Below, piece after piece: positions 32,713-43,103 of a stretch of 64,000 nucleotides of DNA. Both the position numbers and the translations under genes were made by a program. Positions within the stretch are counted from its first letter, which is position 1, and each line of letters opens with the position of its first letter. The notes under the pieces were generated by a model, which made no database searches, had not been told where the DNA came from, and worked only from the letters and a program-made list of their open reading frames with translations. Origin of the DNA: Pseudoneobacillus rhizosphaerae (GTDB taxonomy: Bacteria > Bacillota > Bacilli > Bacillales > Cytobacillaceae); assembly GCF_917563885.1 (NCBI RefSeq), contig NZ_CAKJTG010000010.1, forward strand, positions 1 to 64,000. The letters run 5' to 3'.

Positions 32713-33023
32713 GTTGGATTTTTTTATTGTTAGCTGGATTATTAGAGATGTCAGGGGTTGTGATGATCAATCGCTATCATCAACATCGGAACTGGCAATC
32801 GCTTCTACTTCTTGCAGCAGGATTCGGAGGGAGCTTTCTCTTCCTAGCACTAGCCATGAAAACCTTACCTATGGGGACTGCATACGCAATCTGGACTGGA
32901 ATTGGTGCATCTGGTGGGGCAATCCTCGGTATCCTTTTATATCGTGAACCAAAAGACTGGAAACGACTAGTTTTTATTTCAATCGTGCTCGTATCAGCTA
33001 TCGGATTAAAGCTCGTTGGTTAG
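32709..33023 (+). CDS. gdnD: Guanidinium exporter, SMR family subunit (YkkD/GdnD)
   Basis: 104 residues, four membrane helices. Glu13 ([11 protein letters not shown]) matches the conserved SMR Glu, and [17 protein letters not shown] is the typical loop. It forms the heterodimer with the preceding subunit, to which its start is translationally coupled (four-base overlap). Both are placed after the guanidine-I riboswitch, as ykkC-ykkD in B. subtilis. It is followed by a double repeat element and no clear terminator. Confidence 0.93.
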   Translation: MSWIFLLLAGLLEMSGVVMINRYHQHRNWQSLLLLAAGFGGSFLFLALAMKTLPMGTAYAIWTGIGASGGAILGILLYREPKDWKRLVFISIVLVSAIGLKLVG

Positions 33024-33030
33024 TTTCCTG

Positions 33031-33131
33031 GCACTTTAACCTATTAACGTAGTCGGGGACAGTCCCTCAATGCTTCACCTCGGTAAAGCGATGAGGGACT
33101 GTCCCCGAGCGCTTTAACGCGTTAACGCGTT
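33031..33131. repeat. Dispersed GGGACTGTCCC-family repeat, copy 4 (double)
   Basis: Cores GGGGACAGTCCC (33055-33066) and GGGACTGTCCCC (33094-33105), with arms CACTTTAACC, GGTAAAGCG and GCGCTTTAACGCGTTAACGCG. It lies between the convergent gdnD and yvoF genes. Confidence 0.85.
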
Positions 33132-33137
33132 ATTTTT

Positions 33138-33665
33138 TTATTTTCCGTAGATTGGGTCGTTTGCCCAGCGTTCTGATAGTTGTTCTTTTGTGTAGATGAT
33201 ACGCATCGGGTTACCGCCAACGAAGCTTCCTTCTGGAACGTCTTTGTGAACTAATGTGCCAGCAGAGACGATTGCCCCATCACCGATAGTGATTCCCGGA
33301 AGTATGGTAGTATTTGCACCGATCATAACCTCGCTACCGATGTGGACATCCCCGAGACGGAATTCTTTAATTAAATACTCATGAGCGAGAATGGTCGTAT
33401 TGTAGCCGATTACCGAATTGGTACCGACGCTAATTTTTTCAGGAAACATTACGTCAAGCATGACCATTAAGGCAAAGGATGTGTTGTCACCAACCCTCAT
33501 ACCTAAAAAGGTGCGGTATAACCAATTCTTCATTCCGAGGAAAGGAGTATATCTGGCGATCTGGATAACGACAAAGTTTTTAACAACCTTCCAAAAGGGT
33601 ACGGTTTTATAAACATGCCATAAGGAATTAGCTCCCTCTACAGGGTGTCGTTCAGTGTTTCTCAT
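33138..33665 (-). CDS. yvoF: Hexapeptide-repeat acyltransferase (YvoF-like)
   Basis: 175 residues with left-handed beta-helix repeats: [18 protein letters not shown], then [18 protein letters not shown], then [15 protein letters not shown], ending [14 protein letters not shown]. This is the xenobiotic-acetyltransferase-like group. Substrate unknown. It is the last gene of the hprK-lgt-yvoD-ppaX-yvoF operon, overlapping ppaX by 14 bases, the same order as in B. subtilis. Confidence 0.9.
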   Translation of the reverse strand: MRNTERHPVEGANSLWHVYKTVPFWKVVKNFVVIQIARYTPFLGMKNWLYRTFLGMRVGDNTSFALMVMLDVMFPEKISVGTNSVIGYNTTILAHEYLIKEFRLGDVHIGSEVMIGANTTILPGITIGDGAIVSAGTLVHKDVPEGSFVGGNPMRIIYTKEQLSERWANDPIYGK

Positions 33666-34314
33666 GAGAACTACCTTCCAAAATCTTCAATAAGTCTGCC
33701 ATTTCTTCTAGGATGTAGTCTGGCTCAAATTGGTCTAGGTAATCCCGACCTTTAATTGTCCAAGCCACACCTGCTGTTTTGGTGCCAGCATTTTTACCAG
33801 CAAGAATATCATGGTAATTATCACCGACCATAATCGCTTCATCAGGGTTAGATCCTAGCTGCTCCAATGCTTTGAAAATCGGTTCTGGATCTGGTTTCGC
33901 CTTTTCAACATGATCGAGTGCCACAATTACATCGAAATAGGAATCCAATTTAGTAAGCTTGAGACCTTTCATCACGACATCGGAGATTTTTGTGGTCACT
34001 ATACCTACCTTGTATCCCTTCTCCTTAAGAATTTTAATAGTATCCAGGACAGTCGGGAACTCCGTAACAAAAGTATCGTGATGGGCAAGATTATATTTCC
34101 GATAGGTTGCAATCATTTCGTCTACTTTCGTCGCATCCATCGGTTCAAACGTTTCCCGAAGTGTTGGTCCGAGAAAGGGAAGAACATCCTCCCTATTGTA
34201 TTGGTTAGGATAGTAGTGCTCAAGCGTGTGTAAAAATGAAGAAATAATCAATTCATTCGTGTCTATTAATGTTCCATCTAAATCAAAAAGCACCGTGTTA
34301 ATTTTATTGTTCAT
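33652..34314 (-). CDS. ppaX: Pyrophosphatase PpaX
   Basis: 220 residues from ATG 34314 (GGAAG upstream); the TTG at 34344 is less likely. HAD-family enzyme with motif [12 protein letters not shown] (first Asp is the nucleophile), motif II VTTK, motif III Lys in EKAKPDP, and motif [16 protein letters not shown]. In B. subtilis PpaX hydrolyses the pyrophosphate released when HPr kinase/phosphorylase dephosphorylates P-Ser-HPr, so operon linkage with hprK is functional. It overlaps the yvoD 3' end by 11 bases. Confidence 0.93.
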   Translation of the reverse strand: MNNKINTVLFDLDGTLIDTNELIISSFLHTLEHYYPNQYNREDVLPFLGPTLRETFEPMDATKVDEMIATYRKYNLAHHDTFVTEFPTVLDTIKILKEKGYKVGIVTTKISDVVMKGLKLTKLDSYFDVIVALDHVEKAKPDPEPIFKALEQLGSNPDEAIMVGDNYHDILAGKNAGTKTAGVAWTIKGRDYLDQFEPDYILEEMADLLKILEGSSHEKH

Positions 34315-35254
34315 AGGTGGTGACTTCCTTTCTACTTGTTGCAATGGTCCGATTCCAAATAAATGAAACGACTAACGTTAAAACAATCGCCACTCCAAGT
34401 CGAATAAGTAGTAATGGTAAAATCGGGATACCTAATGGTATAAAGATAAGCGTATCTTCTACCACGGCGTGACAGGCAACCAGGAAAATTAAGGCGGTCG
34501 TTACATCCTTGTGGCTGACACCATCTTCCTTAACCGCTTGTATCATGACCCCTGCTCCATAAGCTAATCCGAATAATAGTCCTGCCGCTAATGTTGTCGA
34601 CGTATTTTCCTTCATTCCTAACGCTCGAGTCACTGGAGACATCCATTTAGAAAACACATCTAACCATTTTTTATCTTTTAAAATTTGTATACCAATCATC
34701 AGCGGAATGACGATAATTGCTAACTGAAGTATTCCTGTACCTGCTTTTAAAAAAGCATTAAGTATTATTGCTAAAATTCCTGAAACATTTTCTTCTTTTG
34801 CAGGAATGAATCCGTATTGGGCTATATGGCCTCCACCATGCCAAACCAGATTGATGACTATGGCTGATAGAAAGGCTAGACCAAGTCTGACGAGTAGAAT
34901 CACCCACAGCTTTACACCAACCTTGATTGCTACCCCAGTTTCAACTAGTAAATTATGTGAAAAGGAAAGCATCACAGCTATGATGAATACTTCCTTTACC
35001 GTTAAATCTAAAGTTAAAATGGCTCCTATTGCACCGTAAAGGTTCAGGAAGGTTCCAAGAACTAATGGAATGGCAGCATCACCTGAAAGCCCAAATAGCC
35101 CCATCAACGGTTCAATTAACTTCATCACCCATGGTAATATCGGAGTATACTGCAATAAGGCGACGATAACGGTTACTGGAAAAATAATTTTTCCGAGTGT
35201 GTATGTTGTTTTTAATCCTACAAAAAATCCTCTTTTTATGGAACCAGCTAACAT
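34304..35254 (-). CDS. yvoD: Nucleoside-recognition (gate) domain membrane protein YvoD
   Basis: 316 residues with about eight membrane helices, including two gate-domain halves ([21 protein letters not shown] and [20 protein letters not shown]). The SpmA/SpmB-like gate family is named after nucleoside transporters, but its transport substrate is unknown. Third gene of the hprK operon. The overlap with ppaX and the short gap to lgt (about 40 bases) suggest tight cotranscription. Confidence 0.87.
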   Translation of the reverse strand: MLAGSIKRGFFVGLKTTYTLGKIIFPVTVIVALLQYTPILPWVMKLIEPLMGLFGLSGDAAIPLVLGTFLNLYGAIGAILTLDLTVKEVFIIAVMLSFSHNLLVETGVAIKVGVKLWVILLVRLGLAFLSAIVINLVWHGGGHIAQYGFIPAKEENVSGILAIILNAFLKAGTGILQLAIIVIPLMIGIQILKDKKWLDVFSKWMSPVTRALGMKENTSTTLAAGLLFGLAYGAGVMIQAVKEDGVSHKDVTTALIFLVACHAVVEDTLIFIPLGIPILPLLLIRLGVAIVLTLVVSFIWNRTIATSRKEVTTYEQ

Positions 35255-35296
35255 TCTCCCATTTCTCCCTTTTGTGTACGATGATATATATGTAAT

Positions 35297-36118
35297 CTAA
35301 GAATTGGTTGCATCCAAATAACGAACCTCTGACAGACCTGTTTTACGTCGATATATTATTAAAATCACAGCGAGTACAATTAAGAAAATAGATATTGTTT
35401 GGGCAACACGTAAATAATCTGTCAGCATGAGGCTGTCCGTTCGTAAACCTTCGACAAAAAAACGACCGAATGAATACCAGATCACATAGGTTAAAAACAT
35501 TTCCCCACGTCGTAAGTTTACTTTTCTTAAGGATAATAAAAGAATTAATCCAAGGAAATTCCAAATCGATTCGTATAAAAAGGTTGGATGGTAATAGGCA
35601 CCATTAATATACATTTGATTAATGATGAAATCTGGTAAATATAAGTTCTCTAAAAAGGCTCTAGTGACTTCCCCGCCATGTGCTTCCTGGTTCATGAAAT
35701 TTCCCCAACGACCAATCGCTTGTCCCAGAATGATACTAGGTGCAGCGATATCTGCGAGTTTCCAGAATGAAACCCCTTTAGATTTCGAGAAAATATAGGC
35801 GGTGACAACAGAACCGATTAAGGCTCCGTGGATTGCGATTCCACCTTCCCAAATTTTTGGGATTTGGCTCAAATTCTTGGAGTAATATTCCCATTCAAAA
35901 ATGACATAATAAATTCTTGCTGAAATAATGGCAATCGGAATAGCCCATATTAACAAATCAGCAAAAATTTCTTTTGGTAAATGGCGTCTTTCTGACTCTC
36001 TCATTACTAGCCACATCGCTAGTGCTAAACCGGTTACAATAATAATCCCATACCAATGAACTTGAAACGGACCCAGTTCAATAGCCAATGGATTAAGTGG
36101 TTGAATATTTTCTTCCAT
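35297..36118 (-). CDS. lgt: Prolipoprotein diacylglyceryl transferase
   Basis: 273 residues, seven membrane helices. It moves diacylglycerol from phosphatidylglycerol to the lipobox Cys of exported prolipoproteins. The conserved signature is [13 protein letters not shown] (the essential Arg/Asn region), with [10 protein letters not shown] near the N-terminus and [13 protein letters not shown] near the C-terminus. Several lipoproteins in this window (CccB, the CAP protein) would be its substrates. It lies between hprK and yvoD as in B. subtilis. Confidence 0.96.
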   Translation of the reverse strand: MEENIQPLNPLAIELGPFQVHWYGIIIVTGLALAMWLVMRESERRHLPKEIFADLLIWAIPIAIISARIYYVIFEWEYYSKNLSQIPKIWEGGIAIHGALIGSVVTAYIFSKSKGVSFWKLADIAAPSIILGQAIGRWGNFMNQEAHGGEVTRAFLENLYLPDFIINQMYINGAYYHPTFLYESIWNFLGLILLLSLRKVNLRRGEMFLTYVIWYSFGRFFVEGLRTDSLMLTDYLRVAQTISIFLIVLAVILIIYRRKTGLSEVRYLDATNS

Positions 36119-36135
36119 CCCTATTCCTCCTCCTT

Positions 36136-36228
36136 TAACACATTAACGTGATGAGGGACTGTCCCCCAGCGCTTTAACGCAGTAAATCAATGAGGGACTG
36201 TCCCCCGTCACTTTAATGTGGTGAAGCG
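36136..36228. repeat. Dispersed GGGACTGTCCC-family repeat, copy 5 (double)
   Basis: Two cores GGGACTGTCCCCC (36154-36166 and 36194-36206) with arms CATTAACGTG, GCGCTTTAACGC and CACTTTAATGTGGTG. It is inserted within the hprK-lgt operon, between the two genes. Confidence 0.85.
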
Positions 36229-36236
36229 ATTGCTTT

Positions 36237-37172
36237 TTATTCTTCTTCTTGGTCGCCTTCTTCGATGACGTCGTGTAGGCGGGCGTTGAATTGTTTGGCA
36301 GCGTCCATGCCCATTTTTTTTAGGCGGTAGTTCATTGCTGCTACTTCGATGATGACGGCTAAGTTACGACCAGGTCGGACTGGGACGGTTAGCTTTGTTA
36401 TTTCGGAATCAATGATTTTCATTTTTTCTTCGTCAAGGCCAAGTCGATCATATTGTTTCGTCTTGTCCCAAAGTTCTAAATTAATGACGAGGGTAATTCG
36501 CTTATTACTGCGGATTGCTCCGGCACCAAACAAAGTCATGACGTTGATAATTCCTAGTCCTCTAATTTCTAGAAGATGCTCAATTAAATCAGGTGAGTTA
36601 CCTATTAAAACCCCTTCATCCTCTTGGCGAATTTCAACGCAGTCATCCGCCACTAAACGATGCCCCCGCTTCACTAATTCAAGTGCAGTTTCACTTTTAC
36701 CTACTCCACTTTTTCCTGTAATCAAAACGCCAACACCATAAATATCCACTAAAACTCCGTGTACAGCTGTCGTTGGTGCGAGCTTGCTTTCTAAAAAATT
36801 CGTCAATAGGCTGGAGAATCGGGTTGTTTTTTGTTTAGATCGCATAAGTGGTACGGCTTCACGTTCACAAGCCTCTACTAATTCTTGAGCAATATCCATC
36901 TCTCTGGTAATAATAATTCCAGGAGTAATGTCCGTACATAAGCGCTCAAGTCTTGAGACCCGATCGAAATGATTCAATTGCTTTAAAAACGACAACTCCG
37001 TTTTTCCGAGCAATTGAATTCGTTCCGCTGGATAATACTCAAAATATCCAGCCATTTCAATTCCTGGTCTAGAAATATCACTAGTTGAAATCGGACGATT
37101 AATACCTTCCTCACCACTTATCAACTCTAACTCAAATTTTTCAATGACGTCTTTCGTACGTACCTTTACCAA
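36237..37172 (-). CDS. hprK: HPr kinase/phosphorylase
   Basis: 311 residues from TTG 37172 (GGAGGAGAAC upstream). The bifunctional enzyme phosphorylates and dephosphorylates Ser46 of HPr and of Crh, the master step of carbon catabolite repression. The N-domain is followed by the kinase domain with [13 protein letters not shown] (catalytic His138 region), the P-loop GKSGVGKS (153-160), and the DDCVEI and [10 protein letters not shown] signature. First gene of the hprK-lgt-yvoD-ppaX-yvoF operon. Confidence 0.96.
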   Translation of the reverse strand: MVKVRTKDVIEKFELELISGEEGINRPISTSDISRPGIEMAGYFEYYPAERIQLLGKTELSFLKQLNHFDRVSRLERLCTDITPGIIITREMDIAQELVEACEREAVPLMRSKQKTTRFSSLLTNFLESKLAPTTAVHGVLVDIYGVGVLITGKSGVGKSETALELVKRGHRLVADDCVEIRQEDEGVLIGNSPDLIEHLLEIRGLGIINVMTLFGAGAIRSNKRITLVINLELWDKTKQYDRLGLDEEKMKIIDSEITKLTVPVRPGRNLAVIIEVAAMNYRLKKMGMDAAKQFNARLHDVIEEGDQEEE

Positions 37173-37373
37173 AAAAGTTCTCCTCCTCGTGAACGTAGTA
37201 GGAATATGTATGCTTTCCCTATTTTAGCATTATTTTAAATAGAACAAAAAGATGCTGTTTGACATTTTTGATTTATCCAGTATTTACCACAAAAATCAAC
37301 CATGTCCTTTTTCGACTTTCAATCATAAGATAATAATGAGGCAATAAAATTAAAGTTAGAAAGGAGAAAAAGT

Positions 37374-38105
37374 ATGAAAATTATGATAGATGCTGGGCAT
37401 GGCTATAACACTCCTGGAAAAAGAAGTCCAGATGGCCTTAAGGAATATGAATTTACTAGAGCAGTGGCAAACTATGCAAGAAGATTATTGGAATCGTATC
37501 AAAATGTAAATGTCTTTTTTTCTCATTCTGACGAAAGAGATGTTCCTCTTCAAGAACGAACCAAAAGTGCCAATACCCTAAAGGTAGACTTATTTGTTTC
37601 AATCCATGCAAATGCCTTCGGTTCCACTTGGAATGATGCAAATGGAATTGAAACCTATGTCTATGTGACAGAACCACGTGTTTCCTATGAGCTAGCTCAA
37701 AAAATCCAAAGAAATCTAGTTACATCAACAGGATTAAAAAATCGTGGAGTCAAAACAGCTAATTTTCACGTGTTGCGCGAGTCCAAAATGGATGCAGTCT
37801 TAGTGGAATGTGGATTTTATACGAATCCAGAAGAAGTAAAATTAATCCGGTCAGAAAGCTATCGTCGAAAATGTGCTGAGTCGATTACAAAAGCCATCGT
37901 GGATCAATATAAGCTCATCAAAGAAAAAGCATCTTCTACCTCTACTACAACACCTTCCGGGCCAAAACCACCCTCCACTTCAACTGCAAAAGGGTTATAT
38001 AAAGTGCAAGTAGGGGCTTACTCAATTCGAGAAAATGCAGAAGGCTTAGTTCGACAACTTGAATCAGATGGTTATCAAGCTTTTATCACGTTTGAAGAAT
38101 CTTAA
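37374..38105 (+). CDS. CwlC-like N-acetylmuramoyl-L-alanine amidase
   Basis: 243 residues, AGAAAGGAG upstream. It cleaves the amide link between muramic acid and the stem peptide. Amidase_3 domain (1-180): zinc ligands in DAGHGY, YEFTRA and SIHANA, and catalytic Glu in VLVECGFYTN. A Ser/Thr/Pro linker follows, then a C-terminal SPOR-type repeat (YKVQVGAYSIRENAEGLVRQL). There is no signal peptide, as in B. subtilis CwlC, which is made in the mother cell and released to lyse it. The protein ends soon after one SPOR repeat; CwlC has two. The mother-cell role is inference. Confidence 0.85.
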   Translation: MKIMIDAGHGYNTPGKRSPDGLKEYEFTRAVANYARRLLESYQNVNVFFSHSDERDVPLQERTKSANTLKVDLFVSIHANAFGSTWNDANGIETYVYVTEPRVSYELAQKIQRNLVTSTGLKNRGVKTANFHVLRESKMDAVLVECGFYTNPEEVKLIRSESYRRKCAESITKAIVDQYKLIKEKASSTSTTTPSGPKPPSTSTAKGLYKVQVGAYSIRENAEGLVRQLESDGYQAFITFEES

Positions 38106-38117
38106 GTTTTTTTTAAA

Positions 38118-38163
38118 AAAAAGGGTGACCACACATCAGTTGATGTTGGCTCACCCTTTTTTC
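38118..38163 (+). terminator. Bidirectional terminator between the amidase and yvlD
   Basis: GGGTGACC pairs with GGCTCACCC across a loop that itself contains ATCAGTTGAT. It is preceded by A-runs and followed by TTTTTT, so it can serve both convergent genes. Confidence 0.8.
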
Positions 38164-38170
38164 AGCTAAA

Positions 38171-38527
38171 CTAGTTTTTCTTTTCATCAAAAATGGTCTT
38201 CTGAATTATAGTATTGGCAATCGACATGATGACTGAAATGATAAGGGCCATTCCAAATCCTGATAGTTCAAAAGCGTCTCCCATCATATTATCTGTTAGT
38301 AATAGGGTAATGGCATTGATAACGAATAGAAAAAAACCTAATGTCAAAATTGTGAATGGTAAGGTTAAGATGATTAGTAATGGGCGAACTAATACGTTTA
38401 AAATGGATAAAATAAAACTTCCGATTATGGCAGCTCCAAAGCCTGATATATAGAAGGAATCCTGAAAAAAGCCTGCTAATGCCATAAATAATACTGCATT
38501 GATAATGATACTAATGAGCCACCGCAT
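38171..38527 (-). CDS. yvlD: Phage-holin-family IV membrane protein (YvlD-like)
   Basis: 118 residues with four hydrophobic helices. It has the family pattern INAVLFMALAGFF, FGAAIIGSFILSILNVLVRPLL, and ILTLGFFLFVINAITLLLTD. The family is named holin IV from weak similarity; chromosomal members such as YvlD are not known lysis proteins. In B. subtilis yvlABCD is a cell-envelope-stress operon of the ECF sigma W regulon. Here yvlD, yvlB and yvlA are present in order but the PspC-like yvlC is not seen. Confidence 0.87.
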   Translation of the reverse strand: MRWLISIIINAVLFMALAGFFQDSFYISGFGAAIIGSFILSILNVLVRPLLIILTLPFTILTLGFFLFVINAITLLLTDNMMGDAFELSGFGMALIISVIMSIANTIIQKTIFDEKKN

Positions 38528-38584
38528 GAAAAATAATGCCTCCTTCTAATTAAGCTCAGGTGTTAAAGTTAGAACAAACTCCCG

Positions 38585-39706
38585 TTAAAAGAGCTTTTGA
38601 TCACGATCTAATGGTTTAATTCGAATTGCTCCTGTTTTTGTTTCAGAATTCACTTGAACTACTTTTTCCATTTGTTTAATGGTTTCAAAACGAAGGTATT
38701 TTTGAACCATTTCACTCTTTTCTTCAGTTATTTGAATGCCTTCCAATTTCACATTAAAATTACCAAGATTAGATTTTAATTCCCCTGAAATGGCGATTTC
38801 TTCGGGAACATGTAGTTCAATATTTCCTGTAGTAGCTTTTAAGGATAATGTTTCGCAGGTCGTTCCTGAAATAGCACAGAGGATATTCCCATTGAACGTA
38901 TGAAGATTTCCCTTTTGAAGATCGCCTTCGAATTTTATAGCTCCATTGATGGTTTCGGCCTCGAATTCTTCTAAAAGGCTCTTTTTCACTTGGATACTTC
39001 CATTTGCAGTCTCCACTTCTGCCTTTTGACTTTGCAAATTATCTATCGTAATTTTGCCATTGGCCGTATCCATTTTTAAATCTTTAACCTTCATATTTTC
39101 AGCTGAAATCGGTCCATTATACAAACGTACCCTTACCTTCGCATAATCCGCTTGAGGAATAAACACTTTGGCTTCGACTTTCATCCATTTATGCTGCGTT
39201 TGGAGGGTTAAGCAATTATTTTCAATTGCAAATACTACCCCTTGTAGGAAGATGGTGCGGGCTTCTTCTAATGTTTCAACCCGATAAATTTTTGCTTGGC
39301 ATTCTACACGAACTTCTTCCTGGTCCCAAGGAATAAGACGAACTGAACCATTCGCAATATGGATGTCCAAATCGGAAAAATCCGTGCTTGGTTGTTGAAA
39401 AATATGAGCGATTTCAATCGACTTTCCAAAATTGAAATCAATATCAATTTCCTTTAGCTTTTTAAAAGCTGAATCAACGAATTCAAAAACCTTTTCCTTT
39501 GCGGATTGGAATTTATAATACGGTTCATCCTTTTTCTCCGTCTCTGCTTCCGCTTCATCTGACTTAACAAAAGCTGAGAGTTTTTCCTCCTTGCTCTCTG
39601 GAACAACCTTATGATTCTCTAATCCTTCTAATAGTGTTAGTGCCTCATCAACAGAGAGCTTTCCCTCCTCAACCAATTTCAAAATCCGTGCACGTTGTTG
39701 CTTCAT
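38585..39706 (-). CDS. yvlB: DUF4097 beta-helix protein (YvlB-like)
   Basis: 373 residues. It begins with a short SHOCT-like helix hairpin (ARILKLVEEGKLSVDEALTLLEGLE). After a charged linker comes a DUF4097 adhesin-like beta-repeat region with repeats such as DTANGKITIDNLQ, ETANGSIQVKKS, ETINGAIKFEGD and KATTGNIELHV. The four-residue turn N/T-G-x-I recurs every 18-20 residues, typical of a beta-helix. No signal peptide. Function unknown; cotranscription with membrane proteins YvlA and YvlD suggests an envelope-stress role. Confidence 0.87.
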   Translation of the reverse strand: MKQQRARILKLVEEGKLSVDEALTLLEGLENHKVVPESKEEKLSAFVKSDEAEAETEKKDEPYYKFQSAKEKVFEFVDSAFKKLKEIDIDFNFGKSIEIAHIFQQPSTDFSDLDIHIANGSVRLIPWDQEEVRVECQAKIYRVETLEEARTIFLQGVVFAIENNCLTLQTQHKWMKVEAKVFIPQADYAKVRVRLYNGPISAENMKVKDLKMDTANGKITIDNLQSQKAEVETANGSIQVKKSLLEEFEAETINGAIKFEGDLQKGNLHTFNGNILCAISGTTCETLSLKATTGNIELHVPEEIAISGELKSNLGNFNVKLEGIQITEEKSEMVQKYLRFETIKQMEKVVQVNSETKTGAIRIKPLDRDQKLF

Positions 39707-39781
39707 TTGATATCCTCCTCTAATTTGCGGTATTCCGCTCTTTATATTTTTAAAAGAATAAACTATTCACTCCCTATATGC

Positions 39782-40111
39782 TTATTCGTTTTGTAGAACT
39801 TTTACGCCTTTGATAATGTTCCAAATTAAGACTACTACACTTAATATGATGCTTAAGCCCACTCCAATAAAAAGAAAAGCAGAATACATCATTTGTCCTA
39901 CATCACTTAGGATTCCTATTATGAAAATCAGTCCAACTACTGGTATTGGAATTAATGGGATTAAATGTGAAAATAATGCCTTTTTGGCATGGGATTTTAC
40001 ATTAGAGTTTGTCGTGACAAAGTAAACAATAATGGGAAAAATAATCCCTGCAAACAGTACACTGAAATAGCTTAACGCCGCTAACACCTTATCTGTGTCC
40101 ACTATAATCAA
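39782..40111 (-). CDS. yvlA: DUF4870 membrane protein (YvlA-like)
   Basis: 109 residues with three membrane helices: ALSYFSVLFAGIIFPIIVYF, then LIPIPVVGLIFIIGIL, then FIGVGLSIILSVVVLIWNII. The segment SNVKSHAKKALFSHL between helices one and two is the DUF4870 hallmark. First gene of the yvlA-yvlB-yvlD set, upstream of yvlB with a gap of about 75 bases. Unknown function; a role in envelope homeostasis is inferred from the B. subtilis operon. Confidence 0.83.
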   Translation of the reverse strand: MIIVDTDKVLAALSYFSVLFAGIIFPIIVYFVTTNSNVKSHAKKALFSHLIPLIPIPVVGLIFIIGILSDVGQMMYSAFLFIGVGLSIILSVVVLIWNIIKGVKVLQNE

Positions 40112-40166
40112 CTCCTTCTAATCATATTTACGGATAGGGTTATCGGAAGGTTTCAGAATTTTGAAC

Positions 40167-40207
40167 ATAAAAAAGAACTAACCTGAAGCTTATGGTTAGC
40201 TCTATTT
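40167..40207 (-). terminator. Terminator of uvrA
   Basis: GAGCTAACC pairs with GGTTAGTTC on the minus strand and is followed by TTTTTTATG, just beyond the uvrA stop. Confidence 0.8.
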
Positions 40208-40214
40208 TTAAAAT

Positions 40215-43094
40215 TTAGACTCTAGCGGTATGGTTCTCTAGCTCTTCAAGGTCCTTTTCCATCCGAGCACGGTCACGAACTAAAATCGGTTTTAAATATT
40301 TTCCTGTGTATGATTGTGGGACTTCCGCCACTTCTTCCGGTGTTCCGGTAGCAACGATTGATCCACCTTTATCTCCGCCTTCTGGGCCGAGGTCGATTAT
40401 ATAATCGGACGCTTTAATCACATCAAGATTATGCTCTATTACAAGAACTGTATCGCCATTTTCAACTAAGCGTTGGAGGACAACTAATAATCTCGAAATA
40501 TCGTCCACATGAAGTCCCGTGGTTGGTTCATCTAAAATATAAATAGTTTTTCCATTAGAACGACGGTGTAATTCTGAGGCAAGCTTAACGCGCTGCGCTT
40601 CCCCACCTGACAAGGTTGTTGCAGGCTGGCCTAAAGTAATATAGCCCAGACCTACATCGTAAAGGGTTTGCATTTTACGTGATATTTTCGGGTGGTTTTC
40701 AAAATAAACGACCGCTTCCTCCACAGTCATATCGAGAATTTCAGATATATTTTTACCTTTGTATCGTACATCTAGCGTTTCTCTGTTATAGCGTTTACCA
40801 TGGCAAACTTCGCAAGGAACATAGACATCTGGCAAGAAATGCATTTCTATTTTAATAATTCCATCTCCACGACAAGCTTCACAACGTCCGCCTTTTACAT
40901 TAAAGCTAAAACGTCCTTTTTTGTAGCCGCGTACTTTTGCTTCATTTGTCGAGGCAAATAAATCACGAATATCATCGAAAACTCCTGTATAAGTGGCAGG
41001 ATTGGAACGTGGAGTTCGACCAATTGGTGATTGATCAATATCGATGACCTTGTCAAGGTGGTCCAGTCCCCTCATTTCCTTATGCTCACCTGGTTTCGTT
41101 TTTGCATGATGTAGCTTCTGCGCTAATGATTTATGGAGAATCTCATTGATTAACGTACTTTTTCCTGAGCCTGAAACACCGGTAACGGAAATGAATATGC
41201 CTAATGGAATCTTTACATTTACCTTTTTTAAGTTATTTTCGACCGCACCTCTGATTTCAATCATTCGACCGTCTTGTTTACGGCGCTCAAGTGGCAGCGG
41301 GATATATTTTTTCCCTGAAAGGTATTGCCCGGTTAAGGAATTAGAATCATTCATTACTTCTTCTGGGGTACCAGCTGAAATAATTTGACCACCATGAACA
41401 CCCGCACCCGGTCCAATATCGATTAAATAATCCGCAGCCATCATCGTATCTTCATCATGCTCTACGACAATGAGGGTGTTACCAATTTCTCGCATATTTT
41501 TCAATGTTTCGATTAATCGATCATTATCACGCTGGTGAAGCCCAATCGACGGTTCATCTAGAATATAAAGTACTCCCGTTAAACGCGAGCCAATTTGTGT
41601 GGCCAACCTAATCCGCTGAGCTTCTCCCCCAGAAAGGGTTCCAGCTGCCCTACTTAACGTCAAGTAATCTAAGCCTACATTGATGAGGAAACCGAGACGT
41701 TCAAGAATCTCGCTAAAAATAAGTTTAGAAATTTGCATTTCTTTTTCCGTTAATTCGATTTGACTAAAAAATTGATACGAATCCTCAATTGAAAGCTCGG
41801 TGACTTTACCGATATGTTGACCTGAAATCAAAACCGAGAGCGTTTCTTCTTTCAAACGATAGCCTTTACATTTTGGGCAGGCATGCTGTGACATATATTT
41901 TTCCATTTGTTCTCGAATATAATCAGAACTCGTTTCTTTGAAGCGACGTTCGATGTTCGTGAGTACACCTTCAAATTCGACATAGCCTTCGCGTTTTTGA
42001 CCAAAATCATTTTCATATTTGAAAAAAATCTTGTCCCCATCAGACCCATGCAGGACTTTATCAAGGAGATTTTTCGGAATCTCTTTCACTGGGATGTCCA
42101 TGTCAATTCCATAATGATTACAAACTGCTTCCAGCAGCTGTGGGTAGTATTGTGAACTAGTCGGCTCCCATGGGGCGATGGCATGTTTTTTTAACGATAA
42201 GTCCCAATTAGGAATGACTAACTCAGGGTCAACCTCAAGTCTGGAACCTAATCCATCACAGCTCTGACAAGCTCCAAATGGACTGTTGAAGGAAAACATA
42301 CGCGGCTCTAATTCACCTATGGAAAAATCACAAAGTGGACAGGAATGATTTTCGTTAAATAGGATCTCTTCTTCCCCGATTACATCGATGATCACTTTTC
42401 CCTCTCCTAATTTTAGGGCACTTTCTAACGAATCAGCAATCCGCGGACCTGTTCCTTCTTTAATAACTACACGATCAATGACCACTTCTATGGAATGTTT
42501 TTTATTTTTATCAAGTGTGATGTCATCACTTAAGTCCATCATTTCGCCATTGACGCGAACTCGGACATAGCCTTGCTTTTTAATATCTTCAAAAACCTTT
42601 ACATGTGCACCTTTTCTTCCTGAAATAATCGGAGATAAGATTTGCAGCTTCGTTTTTTCTGGGTATTCTAAAATCCGATCCACCATTTGCTCAACCGTTT
42701 GGGAGGTTATTTCAATACCGTGTGTCGGACATGTTGGACGGCCCACACGAGCATATAATAGACGTAAATAATCATAGATTTCTGTCACGGTACCCACTGT
42801 TGAACGAGGATTTCGGCTTGTTGTTTTTTGGTCGATCGAGATCGCTGGAGAAAGTCCTTCAATCACATCGACATCTGGCTTGTCCATCTGTCCAAGAAAC
42901 TGCCTCGCATACGCCGAAAGGGATTCGACGTAACGTCTTTGACCTTCTGCATATATCGTATCAAAAGCAAGTGAGGACTTTCCAGAACCGGAAAGCCCTG
43001 TTAACACAACAAGCTTATCTCTCGGAATGGTGACATCAATATTTTTTAAATTATGCGCTCTGGCACCTTTGACAATTAGTTTATCCATTGCCAT
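40215..43094 (-). CDS. uvrA: UvrABC system protein A
   Basis: 959 residues. DNA-damage-recognition ATPase of nucleotide excision repair. Two ABC-type ATPase halves: first Walker [15 protein letters not shown] near residues 31-44, with signature [12 protein letters not shown]; second Walker [14 protein letters not shown], with signature [12 protein letters not shown]. Three zinc-binding regions with paired cysteines are visible ([39 protein letters not shown]). It follows uvrB by nine bases in one operon. Full family length. Confidence 0.98.
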   Translation of the reverse strand: MAMDKLIVKGARAHNLKNIDVTIPRDKLVVLTGLSGSGKSSLAFDTIYAEGQRRYVESLSAYARQFLGQMDKPDVDVIEGLSPAISIDQKTTSRNPRSTVGTVTEIYDYLRLLYARVGRPTCPTHGIEITSQTVEQMVDRILEYPEKTKLQILSPIISGRKGAHVKVFEDIKKQGYVRVRVNGEMMDLSDDITLDKNKKHSIEVVIDRVVIKEGTGPRIADSLESALKLGEGKVIIDVIGEEEILFNENHSCPLCDFSIGELEPRMFSFNSPFGACQSCDGLGSRLEVDPELVIPNWDLSLKKHAIAPWEPTSSQYYPQLLEAVCNHYGIDMDIPVKEIPKNLLDKVLHGSDGDKIFFKYENDFGQKREGYVEFEGVLTNIERRFKETSSDYIREQMEKYMSQHACPKCKGYRLKEETLSVLISGQHIGKVTELSIEDSYQFFSQIELTEKEMQISKLIFSEILERLGFLINVGLDYLTLSRAAGTLSGGEAQRIRLATQIGSRLTGVLYILDEPSIGLHQRDNDRLIETLKNMREIGNTLIVVEHDEDTMMAADYLIDIGPGAGVHGGQIISAGTPEEVMNDSNSLTGQYLSGKKYIPLPLERRKQDGRMIEIRGAVENNLKKVNVKIPLGIFISVTGVSGSGKSTLINEILHKSLAQKLHHAKTKPGEHKEMRGLDHLDKVIDIDQSPIGRTPRSNPATYTGVFDDIRDLFASTNEAKVRGYKKGRFSFNVKGGRCEACRGDGIIKIEMHFLPDVYVPCEVCHGKRYNRETLDVRYKGKNISEILDMTVEEAVVYFENHPKISRKMQTLYDVGLGYITLGQPATTLSGGEAQRVKLASELHRRSNGKTIYILDEPTTGLHVDDISRLLVVLQRLVENGDTVLVIEHNLDVIKASDYIIDLGPEGGDKGGSIVATGTPEEVAEVPQSYTGKYLKPILVRDRARMEKDLEELENHTARV

Positions 43095-43103
43095 ATTCGT
43101 TCG

